Below, in pieces: positions 1 through 10,354 of a DNA stretch of 64,000 bases. This DNA comes from Ligustrum vulgare (lineage: Eukaryota > Streptophyta > Magnoliopsida > Lamiales > Oleaceae). A model generated the notes under the pieces. That model was not told the DNA's origin, did not search any database, and worked only from the letters and a program-made list of their open reading frames with translations. Made by a program: the position numbers and the translations under genes. The DNA is taken from the NCBI GenBank assembly GCA_963555705.1, contig OY743168.1, positions 94,218,925 through 94,282,924 on the forward strand. The letters run 5' to 3'. Every line of letters starts with the position of its first letter. The first letter of the stretch is position 1.

Positions 1-17
1 GGGAGAGATCTTCATCA

Positions 18-903
18 ATGGGTGACAACAAACGTCCCGAAAGAGGGAATAAGATATTGGAGCAGGGAGTTGAATTATTAGCAGAGATGCAGGCAAAATT
101 TAAGAAGGTAATGGCTAGGATGGATAAAAGAGATGCGATGATTGCCCAATTGAAAAAGGAGCAATCGCGGGCGGACTCTATGACTAGGAGGAGTAGTAAG
201 CGTGAAAGTCATGCTAGGTACGGAGATGGGATGGATGAAAGGACATTGAAGAAAAAAGAGACATCAAAACCGGAGAGTAGTGATCATGTTCACAAAAGGA
301 AGGAGGAACCGACAACCAAAGGTAAAAATAATTCTGATTCCAAGCCTCTTAAGGTTAAAAATGTTAAGTGTTTTAAATGTTTGGAACGGGGTCACATTGC
401 ACTTGATTGTCCACGTAAGAAGGATATGTGTGATAGTGAAGGGGTTAAAAGTGTTGTGGTGGATGAGTCAATTATTGATAGGCATGTTCTTAGCGTTAAG
501 CGTAAGGCGAATGTTTTGGAAAATGTGGATGGGCAAAGGGATAATATTTTTCGCACTAGATGCTTAGTGGATAAAAAAGTTTGTAGCTTGGTGATTGACG
601 GGGGAAGTTGTACTAATGTAGTTAGTACAATGTTGGTGGAAAAATTAGGCTTACCTTTAACGAAACATCAAACGCCTTATAAATTACAATGGTTGACTGA
701 GTCATGGGAAGTTAAGGTGAAGAGACAGGCTTTAGTGGCGTTTTCTTTGGGTGGGTATTCGGATGAGGTAATTTGTGATGTGGTGCCAATGTAAATTAGT
801 CATATACTGTTGGGGAGACCTTGGCAACATGAAAGGGCTGTGCTACATGATGGGTATACGAATAGATACAGCTTGGTAAAAGGGGGGGAAAAAGTTTACT
901 CTA
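18..903 (+). pseudogene. Ty3-gypsy gag tail and protease, broken
   Basis: Reverse-transcriptase-lineage gag/protease remnant. The 258-residue open frame has a basic, coiled N-terminal half and a CCHC zinc knuckle (C-x2-C-x4-H-x4-C, about residues 118-131, beginning CFKCLERGH), which in this family binds retroelement RNA. A retropepsin-like motif VIDGGSCTNV follows at about residues 191-200; plant gypsy proteases often have DGG or DSG here. The frame ends in a TAA at 792-794, but the same frame continues past it with the usual protease tail (HILLGRPWQ), so the stop is a lesion. A second stop falls near 901, where homology passes to another frame, indicating a one-base frameshift. The upstream part of gag lies outside the window or is lost. 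Defective element; family call is firm, lineage within gypsy is not. Confidence 0.85.
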
Positions 904-1749
904 ATGCCACTATCTCCAACTGAAGCCCTGAAAGATCAATTGAAAGTGAAGAGTGAGTTCGAGGGGAAAAATAAGAGAGTTGAGGCCACGACCTCAGAAA
1001 AAGGAGAGGGAGTGAAAATTAAAAATAAGAGCGTTGAGGCCACGACCTCAGAAAAAGGAGAGGGAGTGAAAATAAAAGAAAAGAGGGTTGAGCTTCAAAC
1101 CTCTGAAAAAGGAGAGACTGAGTGCAAAAAGCAAAATAAAAGAGAGTCTACCCCAAAAATGAGTCTATTTGCACTTACTCACGCTAACAAACCCCTCCCC
1201 AGTTCTTTAAATTCTGTTTTACAAGTACCGAAGTCAAACCATGAGCTTAAAACAGGAAAGAAACTTGTTGGCAAAAATGAGCAGCCCAAAAGTCTAAAGG
1301 ATCGCACGAGGCATAAAAATGATCACCGAGCCCTGGAAAGCAGGAGGAATTTGAAAAGCCGACCAAAAATGGATTCGAGGTCGAATCCTTTTCAAGAGAG
1401 GGAGTATGATGTGATCCGGACCAGGCATCGAAGGGTAAAGTCGAGCCATCGACAATATGATAGTGATCTACGTGCAAAACAGAGCAAGTTCCGTGTTGGG
1501 GTCGAGCCGAGAAGAGGGACGGATCGAGCCGAATCGAGTAAAAGAAATTATTTATGCAGAAATTCCATTACGGCCGTAATGGATGACCTTCACGGCCGTA
1601 ACCCATGTATTCACGGCCGTAAATCTTACAATCACGGTCGTAATCAATTAACGAGGAAAAATGAAGATTTTCTGCAGAAGGAGGCTTACGGCCGTAAGCC
1701 TGGAAGTTACGGCCGTAACGTACAAAAAAGGGAAACTTCACGGCCGTAA
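904..1749 (+). pseudogene. Gypsy protease-RT linker fused to polyprotein tail
   Basis: A 281-residue open frame begins with the linker that follows gypsy protease (PLSPTEALKDQ), then has three imperfect copies of a lysine/glutamate-rich unit (VEATTSEKGEGVKIK, at about residues 26-66), then an arginine-rich stretch. Near residues 155-168 the sequence DSRSNPFQERE resembles the extreme C-terminus of plant gypsy polyproteins. Reverse transcriptase, RNase H and integrase, which should lie between these parts, are absent, so this is an internally deleted element. The last ~60 residues are only a translation of the ACGGCCGTAA repeat and probably belong to the LTR or its leader. It is out of frame with the preceding gag-protease segment. 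Confidence 0.65.
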
Positions 1750-1836
1750 GAAATTTGTCACGGCCGTAACTCATAAAACAATTTTGGACCAGAGAAGGCT
1801 TTACGGACGTAAAAGTATTCTTCACAGCCGTAAATG
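1566..1836. repeat. Clustered ACGGCCGTAA palindromic repeats
   Basis: Seven exact copies of ACGGCCGTAA and three one-base variants occur within about 270 bases, spaced irregularly by roughly 14-40 bases. The core ACGGCCGT is self-complementary. The cluster lies at the 3' side of the deleted gypsy element, just before its LTR-like sequence, and is far more GC-rich than its surroundings. Confidence 0.9.
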
Positions 1837-1839
1837 AGG

Positions 1840-2419
1840 AGCGGGCCAGATTTTGCGGATTTTTAATTATTTTATTTCCTTTTATTATTTTAGGTTATTT
1901 TCCTATTTTAGAATTTTAGCATAATTAGAATTCTACTTTGAGTAAATTAGATGCTAGGTTATTTTGCTTATTTATACGCTTTTCAATTCATTGTAAAGAC
2001 AGTTAAGATTGATTTTGAGATTAATATAGTTGAGAGAGTTTTTTCCAATTGAAAGGTTGAGGAGTCCCTTTTGTGTTCTTCAAGAACAAATCCGACCTAT
2101 CAAATATTGTGGAAATATTTGTGGCGTTGTACTTATCAAATATTCGCGAGAATATTTGTGGCGTGTCCGATTATAATCTTATCAAGGAAATTGACAAGTC
2201 CTTGTGGTATTTCGAAAACCTTGGATCTCGATTCCGCATCGTCAATTTCTTGCGTCGTGAATATTGGGTCAAGGTCCTATCGTCAATCTATCTTTTAATT
2301 TCTGTTCAATTATTCGTGTTCTTGTTATTTTTCGTGTCAGATCTTATTTAGATCTTTCCTAGGGTTTTAATTTCGTTATTCCGTGTTTTCGACGAGATTC
2401 CCCTCCCGGGATCGCGTCA
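1840..2419 (+). mobile_element. Gypsy 3' LTR (approximate start)
   Basis: AT-rich, non-coding sequence following the gypsy coding remnant. A TATA-like TATTTATACGC at about 1969 and a run of short repeated phrases (CAAATATT...GTGGCG, twice at about 2098-2165) fit an LTR promoter and R region. The probable right end is CA at 2418-2419 (GATCGCGTCA). No second LTR is in the window, so the start is uncertain and no TSD can be tested. Confidence 0.5.
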
Positions 2420-2448
2420 GAACGGCTTAGAAATTATATTACGACTAC

Positions 2449-2866
2449 GAGTATGTTTGATAAATCAAATAAGCTAGCTTATAACTTATTTGGAGAGCTT
2501 ATAAGCCTCATCTACTAAAATAAGCTTCGTTTGGTTGATGAGCTTATTTGAGAAATTAAAGCTTATCTCAAAATCTACTTTTACAAGCTTTTCAAATAAG
2601 CTCCATAAACTTTTCATTATTTATTCCATTTTTAGCCTCTTTATTTTTTTAAAAAAATTACACCACAATGCCATTAGGGTATTTAAAATATATTTTCTTT
2701 TTATGTCATTTTGTATTTCTGAGTTAATTTTCCAGTTAGTTTTGCCAAACACTTCTATTTTAATCAATTAGTTTATCAGTTATCCACTATCAGCTATCAG
2801 TTATAAGTTCACAATTAGTTTTTCAGTTATAAGCTAGCTTATTAGCTTGGTCTGCCAAACATATCC
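2449..2866. mobile_element. MITE with ~40-base inverted ends
   Basis: The left end GAGTATGTTTGAT...AAGCTAGCTTATAACT is matched in inverted orientation by the right end (AGTTATAAGCTAGCTTATTAG...CAAACATATCC). TAC flanks both sides (2446-2448 and 2867-2869), a possible 3-base TSD. No coding capacity. The interior is rich in AATAAGCT/AGCTTATT words. PIF/Harbinger-like by TSD length, but the superfamily is an inference. Confidence 0.75.
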
Positions 2867-2869
2867 TAC

Positions 2870-3310
2870 TTACGCACATCTTATCTCATACAAAATCACA
2901 TTGACTTATTATGATTTCTTTTAGCTCAATAGATAAGCATTCAAATTTATTCAAAATTTACATGATTTGTTATTCAAAATAACATATGAATTAATGTTGT
3001 AAAGGTAATTTTTTTTATTTTTTTTTTATTTTTTTAAATTCAATGATGATTTGCATGAACTTCTTTCTTAATTTAATTTACCGAACCTGATAACAAGACT
3101 TGTCTAATTGGGCCAACTGGTTTTAATAGGATGAATTTCCAGAATGTCCACGTCAAAAATGCAACTCAACCCATTATCCCAACTTACTTTTTATTCATCA
3201 GAATAGTCTTTATCACATCAAAAGACAAAATATCCTTCATATAAAATTTCAGAAGACGAAAACCCTCAAGTTTGAATTTCAAATTAAAAGCAGGACTGTG
3301 CTAACTACAA
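2870..3310. other. AT-rich spacer, no feature seen
   Basis: No open frame, repeat end or RNA gene recognised. It contains T-rich tracts at about 3010-3035 and otherwise unremarkable AT-rich sequence between the MITE and the CACTA element. Confidence 0.6.
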
Positions 3311-3521
3311 CACTAGTACAAATTAGTCCAAAAAAAGCAATTAACATCGCTTTTTGGGAAAATCAATACGTATAAAAATGGCGATAGCAATTTTGTAAAT
3401 AGGATAAGACATTATGCGTCGATTTCATATTAGAAACCGACGCAAAAAGAAGACTGCAACAAAATACGTCGGTTTCTATATCGGAACTGACACATATACC
3501 TATTATAATTAGGTCCCCAGC

Positions 3522-3758
3522 GTGGCGCCTTTCTCTCATTTTCACTCTTTTCTCACTCAAAAGCTTCCACCGCCACTTCCACTATCTCCGCCACCGCCAC
3601 CATCACCACCCATATTCAACCCCACACTACCATCACACCCTATGGCCACCCTCGTGAATTCTGTCTCTAGATCTCTACCTAGCACGTTCTCTCTTCGCCG
3701 CCCAGCGCTTCCCGCTCCTGCGGCTGCCTCTCTCAAGCCGTCGTCATCACCTCTTTAA
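3522..3758 (+). pseudogene. Captured 5' end of a host gene inside CACTA
   Basis: This stretch is clearly more GC-rich than the AT-rich element around it. It looks like a CT-rich 5' untranslated leader followed by an ATG at 3642 that opens a short frame starting MATLVNSVSRSLPSTF and rich in Ser, Pro, Ala and Arg with no acidic residue, ending in TAA at 3756-3758. That composition fits the start of a plastid transit peptide. The fragment stops abruptly against a G-run and TG/GA microsatellite. CACTA elements are known to carry host gene pieces; I infer capture here. The donor gene was not recognised and no function should be assumed. Confidence 0.55.
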
Positions 3759-3763
3759 GGGGG

Positions 3764-3768
3764 GGAGG

Positions 3769-3801
<33 letters not shown>

Positions 3802-3899
3802 CATATGTATTGTGTGTGTATTTATATATATATATATAAATATGTATTGTGTATTGTATATTTAGTATGTATATAATATATATGTGCATGTGTGTGTGT

Positions 3900-3966
<67 letters not shown>

Positions 3967-4084
3967 CATATGTATTGTGTGTGTGTGTGTATTTATATAT
4001 ATATATATATAAATATGTATTGTGTATTGTATATTTAGTATGTATATAATATATATGTGCATGTGTGTGTGTGTGTGTGTTGTA

Positions 4085-4129
<45 letters not shown>

Positions 4130-4205
4130 TAGATATATTGTATGTTTATGATGTATATGTTTGTATATATATAATGTATTGCATGTATATCATGTATATA
4201 TTTAT
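3764..4205. repeat. TG, GA and TA microsatellites within CACTA
   Basis: Runs of (TG)n, (GA)n and (TA)n alternate. A compound block (TG/GA runs, then GCATATGTATTGTG, then an AT run and ATATGTGCATG) occurs twice, at about 3768-3905 and 3905-4085, so it was probably tandemly duplicated. A pure TA run lies at about 4090-4126. Long open frames on the minus strand here are only His/Thr/Ile translations of these repeats. Confidence 0.9.
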
Positions 4206-4380
4206 ATAGTGTTTTAACAAATAACTAATAATTATTTTGCATTTATGTCGATTATATGTTGATTTTTTATAGCTAAATTTGACGATGAGATCGAATGTAA
4301 AATAATAAATAGGATTTTTGGGGAAAAAATAAAAAAGAAGAAAATGCGTCGGTTGTACTGTACAACCGAATGTAAAATAA

Positions 4381-4534
4381 GAATAATGCTACTTTACCAA
4401 ATAATTTTGTCACACTAGGTACCACACCCTCACATGTGAAAGTGTGGGGTCACTCTCATAATGAGCGATCCCACCCCTCATGTGAGGGGGATGGCACCTG
4501 GTGTGACACCGGGTGTGGTAGAGTAGCATTACTC
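4381..4534. mobile_element. 154-base Mutator-like MITE nested in CACTA
   Basis: Ends are GAATAATGCTACT and, inverted, GAGTAATGCTACT. A perfect 9-base direct repeat GTAAAATAA flanks it (4372-4380 and 4535-4543), the TSD length of Mutator-like elements. The interior is GC-richer and itself partly palindromic (ACCACACCC / GGGTGTGGT). It is inserted inside the CACTA element and is therefore younger. Confidence 0.85.
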
Positions 4535-4726
4535 GTAAAATAATAAATAGTCATACTTTTTGCGTCGTTTTTTTGTACAATTGATGCATATAGTCATACT
4601 TTTTGCGTCGAAAAACAACCGATGCAAATTTCCCTTACCTTATACATCTGTATCAAATGCGTCACTTCCACAACTGATACGTATTGTCTTTTACAACCGA
4701 CGCAAATGACTGAAATTGTACTAGTG

Positions 4727-5389
4727 CCAATCCACACATAGAGGGTTCGTTAATAGATCAATCAGTTTTTCTTCTTCAATTTAGCAAAAAAATTAATTTT
4801 TTGATCCCAATCTTTGAATATCAAAGCAAGTCCTAGAACATCATAAGCAAAAAAATTTTAAAAAAAATTAAAAAATAACAAACAAGCTTAGAAAATAATC
4901 ATTACCATACAATATGAGAGATGGAGAGATGAAGTTGGAAATTAACATGGAGATGGATGGAGATGGAGATGAAGTTGGAAATTAACATGGAGATGGATAA
5001 AGATTGAGATTTTGCTGAAGAAAACTTGAAGAACTTTAAAGGATCGGCTTGTGCAATGATAGAATTGATTTGACTCTTTAAATTTCAAGGTGCAAAATGG
5101 GGTGAAATGGAAATTGTGAATTTTCTTTTAATTTAGATAACTTTAATATATCAAAACATGGTCGAAGGATATTTCGAAAAAGGGATCAAGTCACCCGACT
5201 ATTGGCCACCATTTCCTCAATTTTAATATGATGTCCACGAGCAGACCAGAATAGACCTTGAATTAAAACAAAGAAAAAAAATAAGCAAAATCATATTTTA
5301 AGATTTAATTATCATTAATCATATCATCAAGATGTTTCTTAAAAAACCAGGTACTGTTTTATATAAAAACACATCTCATTTTTATCAAA
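4727..5389. other. AT-rich spacer with a short tandem duplication
   Basis: No gene seen. A ~41-base step duplicates GATGAAGTTGGAAATTAACA and its context (about 4928-4957 and 4969-4997). The rest is A/T-rich with no recognised element ends until the Helitron terminus at 5390. Confidence 0.6.
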
Positions 5390-6469
5390 CTAGTTACCCT
5401 ACTAAAAAAACAACTTTCCACAATCGGATAATTAGTAGCGGATTGTATCCGTTGGTAATTAACAACGTATAATTTGTTGATAAAAGTTAAAAACTTCCAC
5501 TTACAGTAATGAGTAACGGAATTTTCATTGGTAAATGTGATAGCTCTTCACCAACAGATATTTTGTGCCTAATGTATTCGTTTAACAATTATGTCATTCA
5601 CCTATGGTAAATGGTAACGGAATTCATGTTGTTAAATGTGAAAGCTATTTTCCAACGGATATTTGGTACCTAAATTATTCTTATGTTTTTCACATACGAT
5701 CATCGGCGGTAGAATATCCGTTGGTAAATGTTTTAGGTTTTACCAACGGAACGTTGGTAAAAGGTGAAATCTTTACCAACAGAAGTTCCGTTAGTAAAAT
5801 GCAAAACATTTACTAAAGAAAATTCGTTTGTAAATGGTAAAACATAAGAAAAATACTTTTACCAAGGGAATATCCGTTTGTAAAAAGTAACTCTTTTTGA
5901 ACGGATAATAGGTTGGTAAAATGATTTTTCTTATCAAATATAAATGCTACATTTACCAACCAAAAATCCATTGGTAAAAGGATAAACATTTACCAACGAA
6001 TTGCCGTTAGTAAAATGTAAAACCTAAGAAAAATACATTCACCAACGGACTATCCGTTGGTAAAAGGTAACTCTTAATCAATGAATATTCGGTTGGTAAA
6101 GGTTGATATTTATCAATGGATATTTGGTTGGTAAAAGTATTTTTCTTATCAAATATAAATACTACATTTACCAACTAAACATCGGTTAGTAAAAGGAGAA
6201 TCATTTACCAATGAAACTTTCATTTGTATAATGCAAAACATATACCAACGCTACTTCCGTGGGTAAAAGGTAAAACCTAAGAAAAATACTTTTTGTCAAC
6301 GAAATATCCATTGATAAAAGATAACTCTTTACTAACAGATATTCCGTTGGTAAATGTAGATTTTTACCAACAGATTTTCGGTTGGTGAAAGTATTTTTAA
6401 TTGTTCTATTATTTAAATGTTGTTTATTTAACCAATATATAAAATTTGAAACAAAAATATCAACAAGAA

Positions 6470-8235
6470 TACAATTGCTCCAGTGGTTAGGTTACATGAT
6501 AAGTGTATTTTATACACTTATTTGTACGTCTAAATTAGAATAAATTATTATCGTTTTAGAATATATGCTATGTAATTTATATTAATATCACAAAAGGCGA
6601 AGAATGAAGCAAACAATAGGAAAAATGCACATTTGGGTGCTAATTGGAGCTAAAAGGAGCAATTGATAAGTTTGTGATGTCAACCGGAAAGATGCAATGT
6701 GACAAAGTAAAGGAATAAGAAGTTGGAGGATCCAATTGAAGGAATTGAGAGTTGAAACGAGCAAATTAAGAAGATTTCAAAGTATGGGGACTATATTGTT
6801 GCAATTGGAAGTTCAATGACTGAAGAGCAAATTTAACATGAGGGACCAACTTGCAAATATTCAATGATTGATTTGGATAACAAGAAGATACTTTGAGGAT
6901 TTTTAGGAGTCAATTGGATGCAAGTAGAAGTAAAAAATGAATGGAATATGACAAGAATATTACCATAAAATTTATTCTAATCCTAGAAGATTTTGGACGG
7001 GATTCTAGTCATACTTTGAGACCTAATTTTGGAGTAGTAAACGTTCGAATTAGAAAAATCCTATTTCATAAAGAATTATATCCCTTTGAGTTATCTTTCT
7101 AACTCACTTTGAATCACCTCAATCGGATAAGGAAATAGAAAGATACGGTCGAAATACCGAATGCTGGGCAATACAAGAAAAGACTCGCGTGGGTTTGACG
7201 AATTTATTTCTTCTTCAACCAGGTCTCTTCACCAACTATAAATACAACCTATTGGCACAAAATCAGGACATTTGCCTCACCTAAGAATAAGCCAAAAGTC
7301 AGATTTTATCATTCAATTCTTGGGAGATTCAAGCATAGTAAAGGGGTGCAAGTTGAAGATCGCGTGGAGAATCGATACTTGGTGCAAGCTTTCCATTCTC
7401 TTATGTCATTTTCAATAAACACTGTATTTTATTATTTTTGTTATTTAATTATGATGTGTAGCTAAATTCAATGTTGGGATGAACGATGTAGCCTAGTTGA
7501 TTATTTTAATTCCATATTCCTTTGTTTTAATGATTCATTGTATGTGTTGATTATTATTGTGTTTAATGCATGAGTTAACATGCCACTAATTCATGATTCA
7601 ATGTGTTATTTTCATAATTCGAGAGAAGAGTTAATAACATAGATCTATGTAATAAATTCGATAATTGAACAAGAAATAGAGATATACTTTTGTTATTACT
7701 GTGGTCGTGTGTGAATTCTTGTGTGTTATGCAACTAGATAAGGAATATTCAGATCTTTTGTAGAGATACATGGTTGAGTTATTTAGGTAGAATTGATTTA
7801 AACTCGAGAGAGAAATTTCAATTTAAATTAGTGAATTCGACCGAATGCATATTTAGAAAATAAAACTGGAATTGGAGTTAATATAATTGGCTAGGTGAAA
7901 TCGGGATTTCCAACTACATTACAATCGTTTTTAAAAACAAAACAAATTCTGCATTTTTCTATTTTTTAGTTTAATTCGTATTTTTAATTTTAAAACCTCA
8001 AATTCTTTTTTCCGTTCAAATAATGTTTAGAGCTAACATGTTTCGATACTTAATAGCAGTCTCCGTGGGAGCAATAATCTGGACTCTAGGTCCACTATAT
8101 TACTTCGCACGATTCCGTACACTTGCTGGCGTATCTCGCATCGCGAAATATCGGTGAACATTACACTTTCGCAATTCCCAAGTCATGGGTTCGAATCACA
8201 CATGCAACAATCCTCACTTGCATAAAAATAATATA
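6470..8235 (+). mobile_element. SINE-like unit split by a solo LTR
   Basis: The left piece contains GCTCCAGTGGTTAG (6477-6490), a good match to a tRNA A-box. The right piece contains GGTTCGAATC (8188-8197), a B-box. If the LTR at 6497-8160 and one copy of its TSD are removed, the two boxes fall about 35 bases apart, as in tRNA-derived SINE heads. The tail after 8200 (CATGCAACAATCCTCACTTG, then A-rich) is compatible. It may be part of the CACTA interior rather than an independent SINE insertion. Confidence 0.5.
6497..8160 (+). mobile_element. Solo LTR, gypsy-type, 1,664 bases
   Basis: It begins TGATAAGTGTATTTTATACA and ends GGTGAACA, flanked by a perfect 5-base duplication TTACA (6492-6496 and 8161-8165). 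No internal repeat of the ends, no primer site and no open frame were found, so it is a solo LTR left by recombination between two LTRs. TATA-like ACTATAAATACAAC near 7238 marks the likely promoter. Phrases such as TGTGTAGCTAAATTCAATG and CACGATTCCGTACACTTGC resemble Ogre/Tat-type gypsy LTRs; that lineage is from memory and uncertain. Confidence 0.8.
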
Positions 8236-9971
8236 AAATAGTTGATTGGGCGGCCAGGTCAATTGGATTGGGCCATAGAGAATGTGTCAAATTGGGTATA
8301 TTATTTTTATTTTTCTTAATTAAAATTGGTATTTACCATTTGGAAATTTCGTTGGTAAAAATTTGCGACATTACCAACGGAATTTTAATTGGTAAAAGGG
8401 TGCACCATTACCAACGGAATCTTGGTTAGTAAAAGTTACCAATGAAATTTAGTTTGGTAAAAGGGTGCCCCAAGACCAACGAAAATTCAGTTGGTAAAAG
8501 TTACCAACGAATTTTTGGTTGGTAAAAGGGCATACCATTACCAACGAAATTTTGGTTGGTAAAAGTTGCAAATGGAATTTTCATTGGTAACTTTTAGGCA
8601 CCATCAAAATAGCAACAGAGAGTCGGTTGAAAAATTTATGTTGGTGAAATCCATTAGGAACAAAATTCTGGGCTTTAGCAACGAAAAATCCGTGTCTAAA
8701 GACCTTTTTTTAATAGTGCTAGTAGCGTGTACATTGTACGTGACTTTGTAATGATGTTATGAAATATATTTGAGTGTCTTGATTGGCTTAATTTCACTAA
8801 ATTCAAGGTGATTTTGTATATAGCGCAGACTTGCGTTAAGGTAAAACAGGATATATGTCAATTGTACATAGCTTTAACATATTTATTTTTTCAAAACTAT
8901 TGTCAACTAAACGATATTTTTAATATTTTACTTCCTTAAATACTTGCTGCATGCAATTTTTATAAATAATTGAAGTCGAAATTTGAATAAAAAAAAATAA
9001 CAGCTCTGAAAAAATATTGAACCACCTAAAGGCATGCATGCATGTCAGTTCTCCTAGCTGCTAGAATAGTAAATTATATATGCTAAAAAAAAATATTATG
9101 AGTCTCAATATATCAAAAATCACTAGACATGAATATGTATATTGTGACATTTTACCTAAAAATATAGATGAATTTGGAAGAAATTAATAATAAATAACAA
9201 AAATGATATCATATGTATACAATGACATATTAGTAAAATATTTGGAAGTCAATATTTATTAATAACGCAATTTTCTTTATAAAACAATAACATTACATGC
9301 GTAAATAAATGTGAAATTTATTTTTAATTATAAAATGCTATAATTAAAATAAAATTAATTGAAAGATAAATAAAAAAATATAAATTATTTTCGAGAATAT
9401 TATGATCCAAAATATTTCTCCATTCAAATTATTTTAGAACTATTATAGATATAAATATAGATCAATGAAATTTGAAAAGACAAAGACGAAAATATTACAT
9501 TAATTATAATATATAATAATTAAAAGGAAATTAATTGAAAGGAAAAATAAGAAATTGTAAATTATTGTTGAGGGTATTATCGTCCAAAAACGTTTCTCCC
9601 TAAAGGACTTTTAGAATAAAAATAAAATGCTATAATTGAAATAAAATTAATTGAAGGATAAATAAGAAATTATAAATTATTTTCGAGAGTATTATGATCC
9701 AAAATATTTCTCCGTTCAAGTTATTTTGAAAATAGTATAAATATAAATATAGATTAATGAAATTTGAAGAGACAACGACCATCATTAAATTGGAAAATAT
9801 TATATTAATTATAATATATAATAATTAAAATAAAATTATGTGAAAGGAGAAAAAGAAATTGTAAATTATTGTTGATGATATTATCGTTCAAAAAAGTGGC
9901 TCCCTTTAAGGGTCTCTTAGAAGTAGTATATATATAGATAACATAAGTTCGATAAGAATGAAAAATATTAA

Positions 9972-10137
9972 GGCTCTTGTTTGGTACTATTTAAAATATG
10001 ATTGAAATTTAAATCAAAATAAAATAATTAATTTTATTCTCATATTTTAAAAGACCCGTAACTTTTCAAGCACAGATTGCTTCAATTTTTATCAAAGTTT
10101 ACTAAAAAAAATGATTTTAATATCTATCAAACATGAC
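9972..10137. mobile_element. Tourist-type MITE, left of a pair
   Basis: Ends GGCTCTTGTTTGGTA and, inverted, GTCATGTTTGATAGATA. TAA occurs at 9969-9971 and 10138-10140 as the 3-base TSD. Non-coding, AT-rich, 166 bases. The right TSD is shared with the next MITE. Confidence 0.7.
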
Positions 10138-10140
10138 TAA

Positions 10141-10259
10141 GAACTTGTTTGATATAGAATAAAATTTTCAACATTTCTCTCATATTCATTTTCAACCACA
10201 CACTTATATGGGATTCACAACTTTTCACATTTTTCATTAACTTTTCAACCACATATTCT

Positions 10260-10315
<56 letters not shown>

Positions 10316-10351
10316 CAAAACTTCCAAAAACAACATACACCAAATAGGCTC
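10141..10351. mobile_element. Tourist-type MITE with internal poly-A, right of a pair
   Basis: Ends GAACTTGTTTGATA and, inverted, GAGCCTATTTGGTG, flanked by TAA at 10138-10140 and 10352-10354. An A-run of about 51 bases (10261-10311) sits inside and has probably expanded after insertion. No coding capacity. Confidence 0.7.
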
Positions 10352-10354
10352 TAA

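Larger units (their letters stand above)
3311..4726. mobile_element. CACTA element, non-autonomous, 1.4 kb
   Basis: The left end CACTAGTACAA is exactly inverted at the right end (TTGTACTAGTG), the hallmark of CACTA/EnSpm transposons. Subterminal words such as TGCGTCGGTT and CAACCGACGCAAAT repeat in both orientations near each end, as is typical of the superfamily's transposase-binding zones. Flanks are CAA (3308-3310) and CCA (4727-4729), a 3-base TSD with one mismatch. No transposase frame is present. Inside are a GC-rich captured gene fragment, long microsatellites and a nested MITE. Confidence 0.85.
5397..8718. mobile_element. CACTA-2 element with TTACCAACGG subterminal repeats
   Basis: Left end CCCTACTAAAAAAA and, inverted, CACTATTAAAAAAAGG at the right end give a CACTA-type terminal repeat with a C in place of A at position 2 on the left. 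Dozens of variants of TTACCAACGGA and its inverse CCGTTGGTAAA fill about 5410-6390 and 8330-8690, the subterminal arrays expected of CACTA transposons. Flanks are TTA (5394-5396) and CTA (8719-8721), a 3-base TSD with one change. It sits 7 bases inside the terminus of Helitron A. No transposase is encoded; the centre is occupied by a SINE-like unit and a solo LTR. Confidence 0.8.
5390..9938 (-). mobile_element. Helitron A, interrupted by CACTA-2
   Basis: Read on the minus strand, the 5' end is TCTATATATATACTACTTC at 9938, preceded by host A. The 3' end has a hairpin (CGTGTAC-ATT-GTACGTG on the plus strand, about 8726-8742) and then the tail. The CTAG terminus is displaced: 5390-5396 (CTAGTTA on plus) is separated from the hairpin by CACTA-2 (5397-8718). 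Removing that insert restores GCTACTAACTAG followed by T, identical to the tail of Helitron B at 25,649-25,660. Insertion is between A and T as Helitrons require. The own sequence is about 1.23 kb, with two ~290-base tandem copies (from about 9331 and 9624). Non-autonomous: no Rep/helicase frame. Confidence 0.85.

Noticed and set aside
3755..4090. Long minus-strand frames rich in His, Thr, Ile and Ser
   Set aside because: They are translations of TG, GA and TA microsatellites in three frames, not proteins.
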